A stretch of 14,084 nucleotides of DNA from SZUA-229 sp041589175 (GTDB taxonomy: Bacteria > Pseudomonadota > Gammaproteobacteria > SZUA-229). Where the stretch lies: assembly GCA_041589175.1 (NCBI GenBank), contig JBFHWF010000064.1:1-14084 (forward strand), written 5' to 3'. Below, piece after piece: positions 13,637 through 14,084 of this stretch. Positions within the stretch are counted from its first letter, which is position 1; every line of letters starts with the position of its first letter. A program made the translations under genes and the position numbers. Under the pieces are notes generated by a model. The model did not search any database, was not told the origin of the DNA, and was given only the letters and a program-made list of their open reading frames with translations.

Positions 13637-14084
13637 ATGTCAGGTTTAATCGCAGGTTTCCCACACGATGGTGTGGTTACAATTAATCGTGTCATTCTTA
13701 AAGACGAGTACAGTGTTGACGATCTGCAGGAGCGAGTAGCGGTTCTGTGTGAAAACGTAAAGACTTACCACTCTGAAACCGGCTTCGTTGGTGGCTTCGT
13801 GTGCCTGAATAGTGGCGCCGTTTCTAACGAAGGTTCTACCGTTGGCCAGGCTGTCGAAAGCCCGCTGAAAGGTAAGGAAGCACTGATCATCACGTTCTGG
13901 AACTCGTTCGAAGAGCACGAAGCGTCTCATAAGTCCGAGACATTCCAGCCGCTATTTGAGTCTGTACTGGAGCTGTGTGAAAACGGTAATGAAGAAATTG
14001 CCTATGACATGCAGTGGGCGGGTAAGGCTTACACGGCTGAAGAAGCGAAAGCTGCCAAGGAAGCCAAGGAGCAATACGCGGCTT
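13637..14084 (+). CDS. small alpha/beta-barrel protein, SOR/ABM-like, 3' end beyond window
   Basis: Partial gene: 149 codons open to the window edge with no stop. CAGGAG lies eight bases before the ATG at 13637. Visible motifs are GFVGGFVC (49-56), ALIITFWNSFEEHEASH (82-98) and FQPLFESVLELC (103-114). A strand, then FW, then a helix with paired histidines is typical of dimeric alpha/beta-barrel (ABM-like) proteins. H94 and H98 in HEASH, glutamates at 119-120, and C38, C56 and C114 resemble the layout of sulfur oxygenase reductase (HxxxH then Glu, plus conserved Cys), whose related stretch also reads FW..W..HE..H. From about residue 133 the chain becomes an Ala/Lys/Glu-rich helix. No signal peptide is seen. 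The SOR link is inference from memory of that family; a plain ABM-fold protein of unknown role is the safer reading. Confidence 0.6.
   Translation, partial: MSGLIAGFPHDGVVTINRVILKDEYSVDDLQERVAVLCENVKTYHSETGFVGGFVCLNSGAVSNEGSTVGQAVESPLKGKEALIITFWNSFEEHEASHKSETFQPLFESVLELCENGNEEIAYDMQWAGKAYTAEEAKAAKEAKEQYAA

Noticed and set aside
13646..13930. Minus-strand frame of 94 codons opposite the last gene
   Set aside because: The + strand frame from 13637 has a good promoter, a strong binding site, family-like motifs and preferred codons; the opposite frame is its shadow.

Overview
The window looks like chromosomal sequence from a gammaproteobacterium. It holds the 3' half of a 14-gene-type nuo operon (complex I), then an initiator tRNA, then the translation/transcription cluster rimP-nusA-infB-rbfA-truB. 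This order matches the E. coli metY-rimP-nusA-infB-rbfA-truB block. NusA carries two C-terminal acidic helix-hairpin-helix repeats, and IF2 carries two N-terminal IF2_N-type modules, as in that class. All genes are on the + strand.

Layout. 18-5942: nuoJ, nuoK, nuoL, nuoM, nuoN, all membrane-arm subunits that form the proton-pumping half of NADH:quinone oxidoreductase. 5943-6502: a dense non-coding region with a good sigma70 promoter, the initiator tRNA, a decayed copy of its 3' two-thirds, a tRNA-like three-way-junction fold without a T arm, and a strong intrinsic terminator. 6503-12525: rimP, nusA, infB, rbfA, truB, joining ribosome maturation, transcription elongation/antitermination, initiation, 30S maturation and tRNA pseudouridylation. 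The infB-rbfA gap holds a long hairpin and a seven-codon ORF with a far better ribosome binding site than rbfA itself.

12526-13636 has no credible gene. Its main content is an element of about 730 bp (12711-13439) that is nearly one giant palindrome. Each arm carries its own set of small hairpins. Where the arms differ in sequence, the hairpin stems have changed in a paired, compensatory way. This is the most interesting structure in the window. It sits directly after truB, where rpsO-pnp usually follows.

13637-14084 is the 5' part of a gene running off the window. It has a textbook promoter with a palindrome over the -10/start region. The protein looks like a small dimeric alpha/beta-barrel protein, and its His-x3-His and cysteine pattern recalls the iron site of sulfur oxygenase reductase. 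That assignment is a hypothesis.
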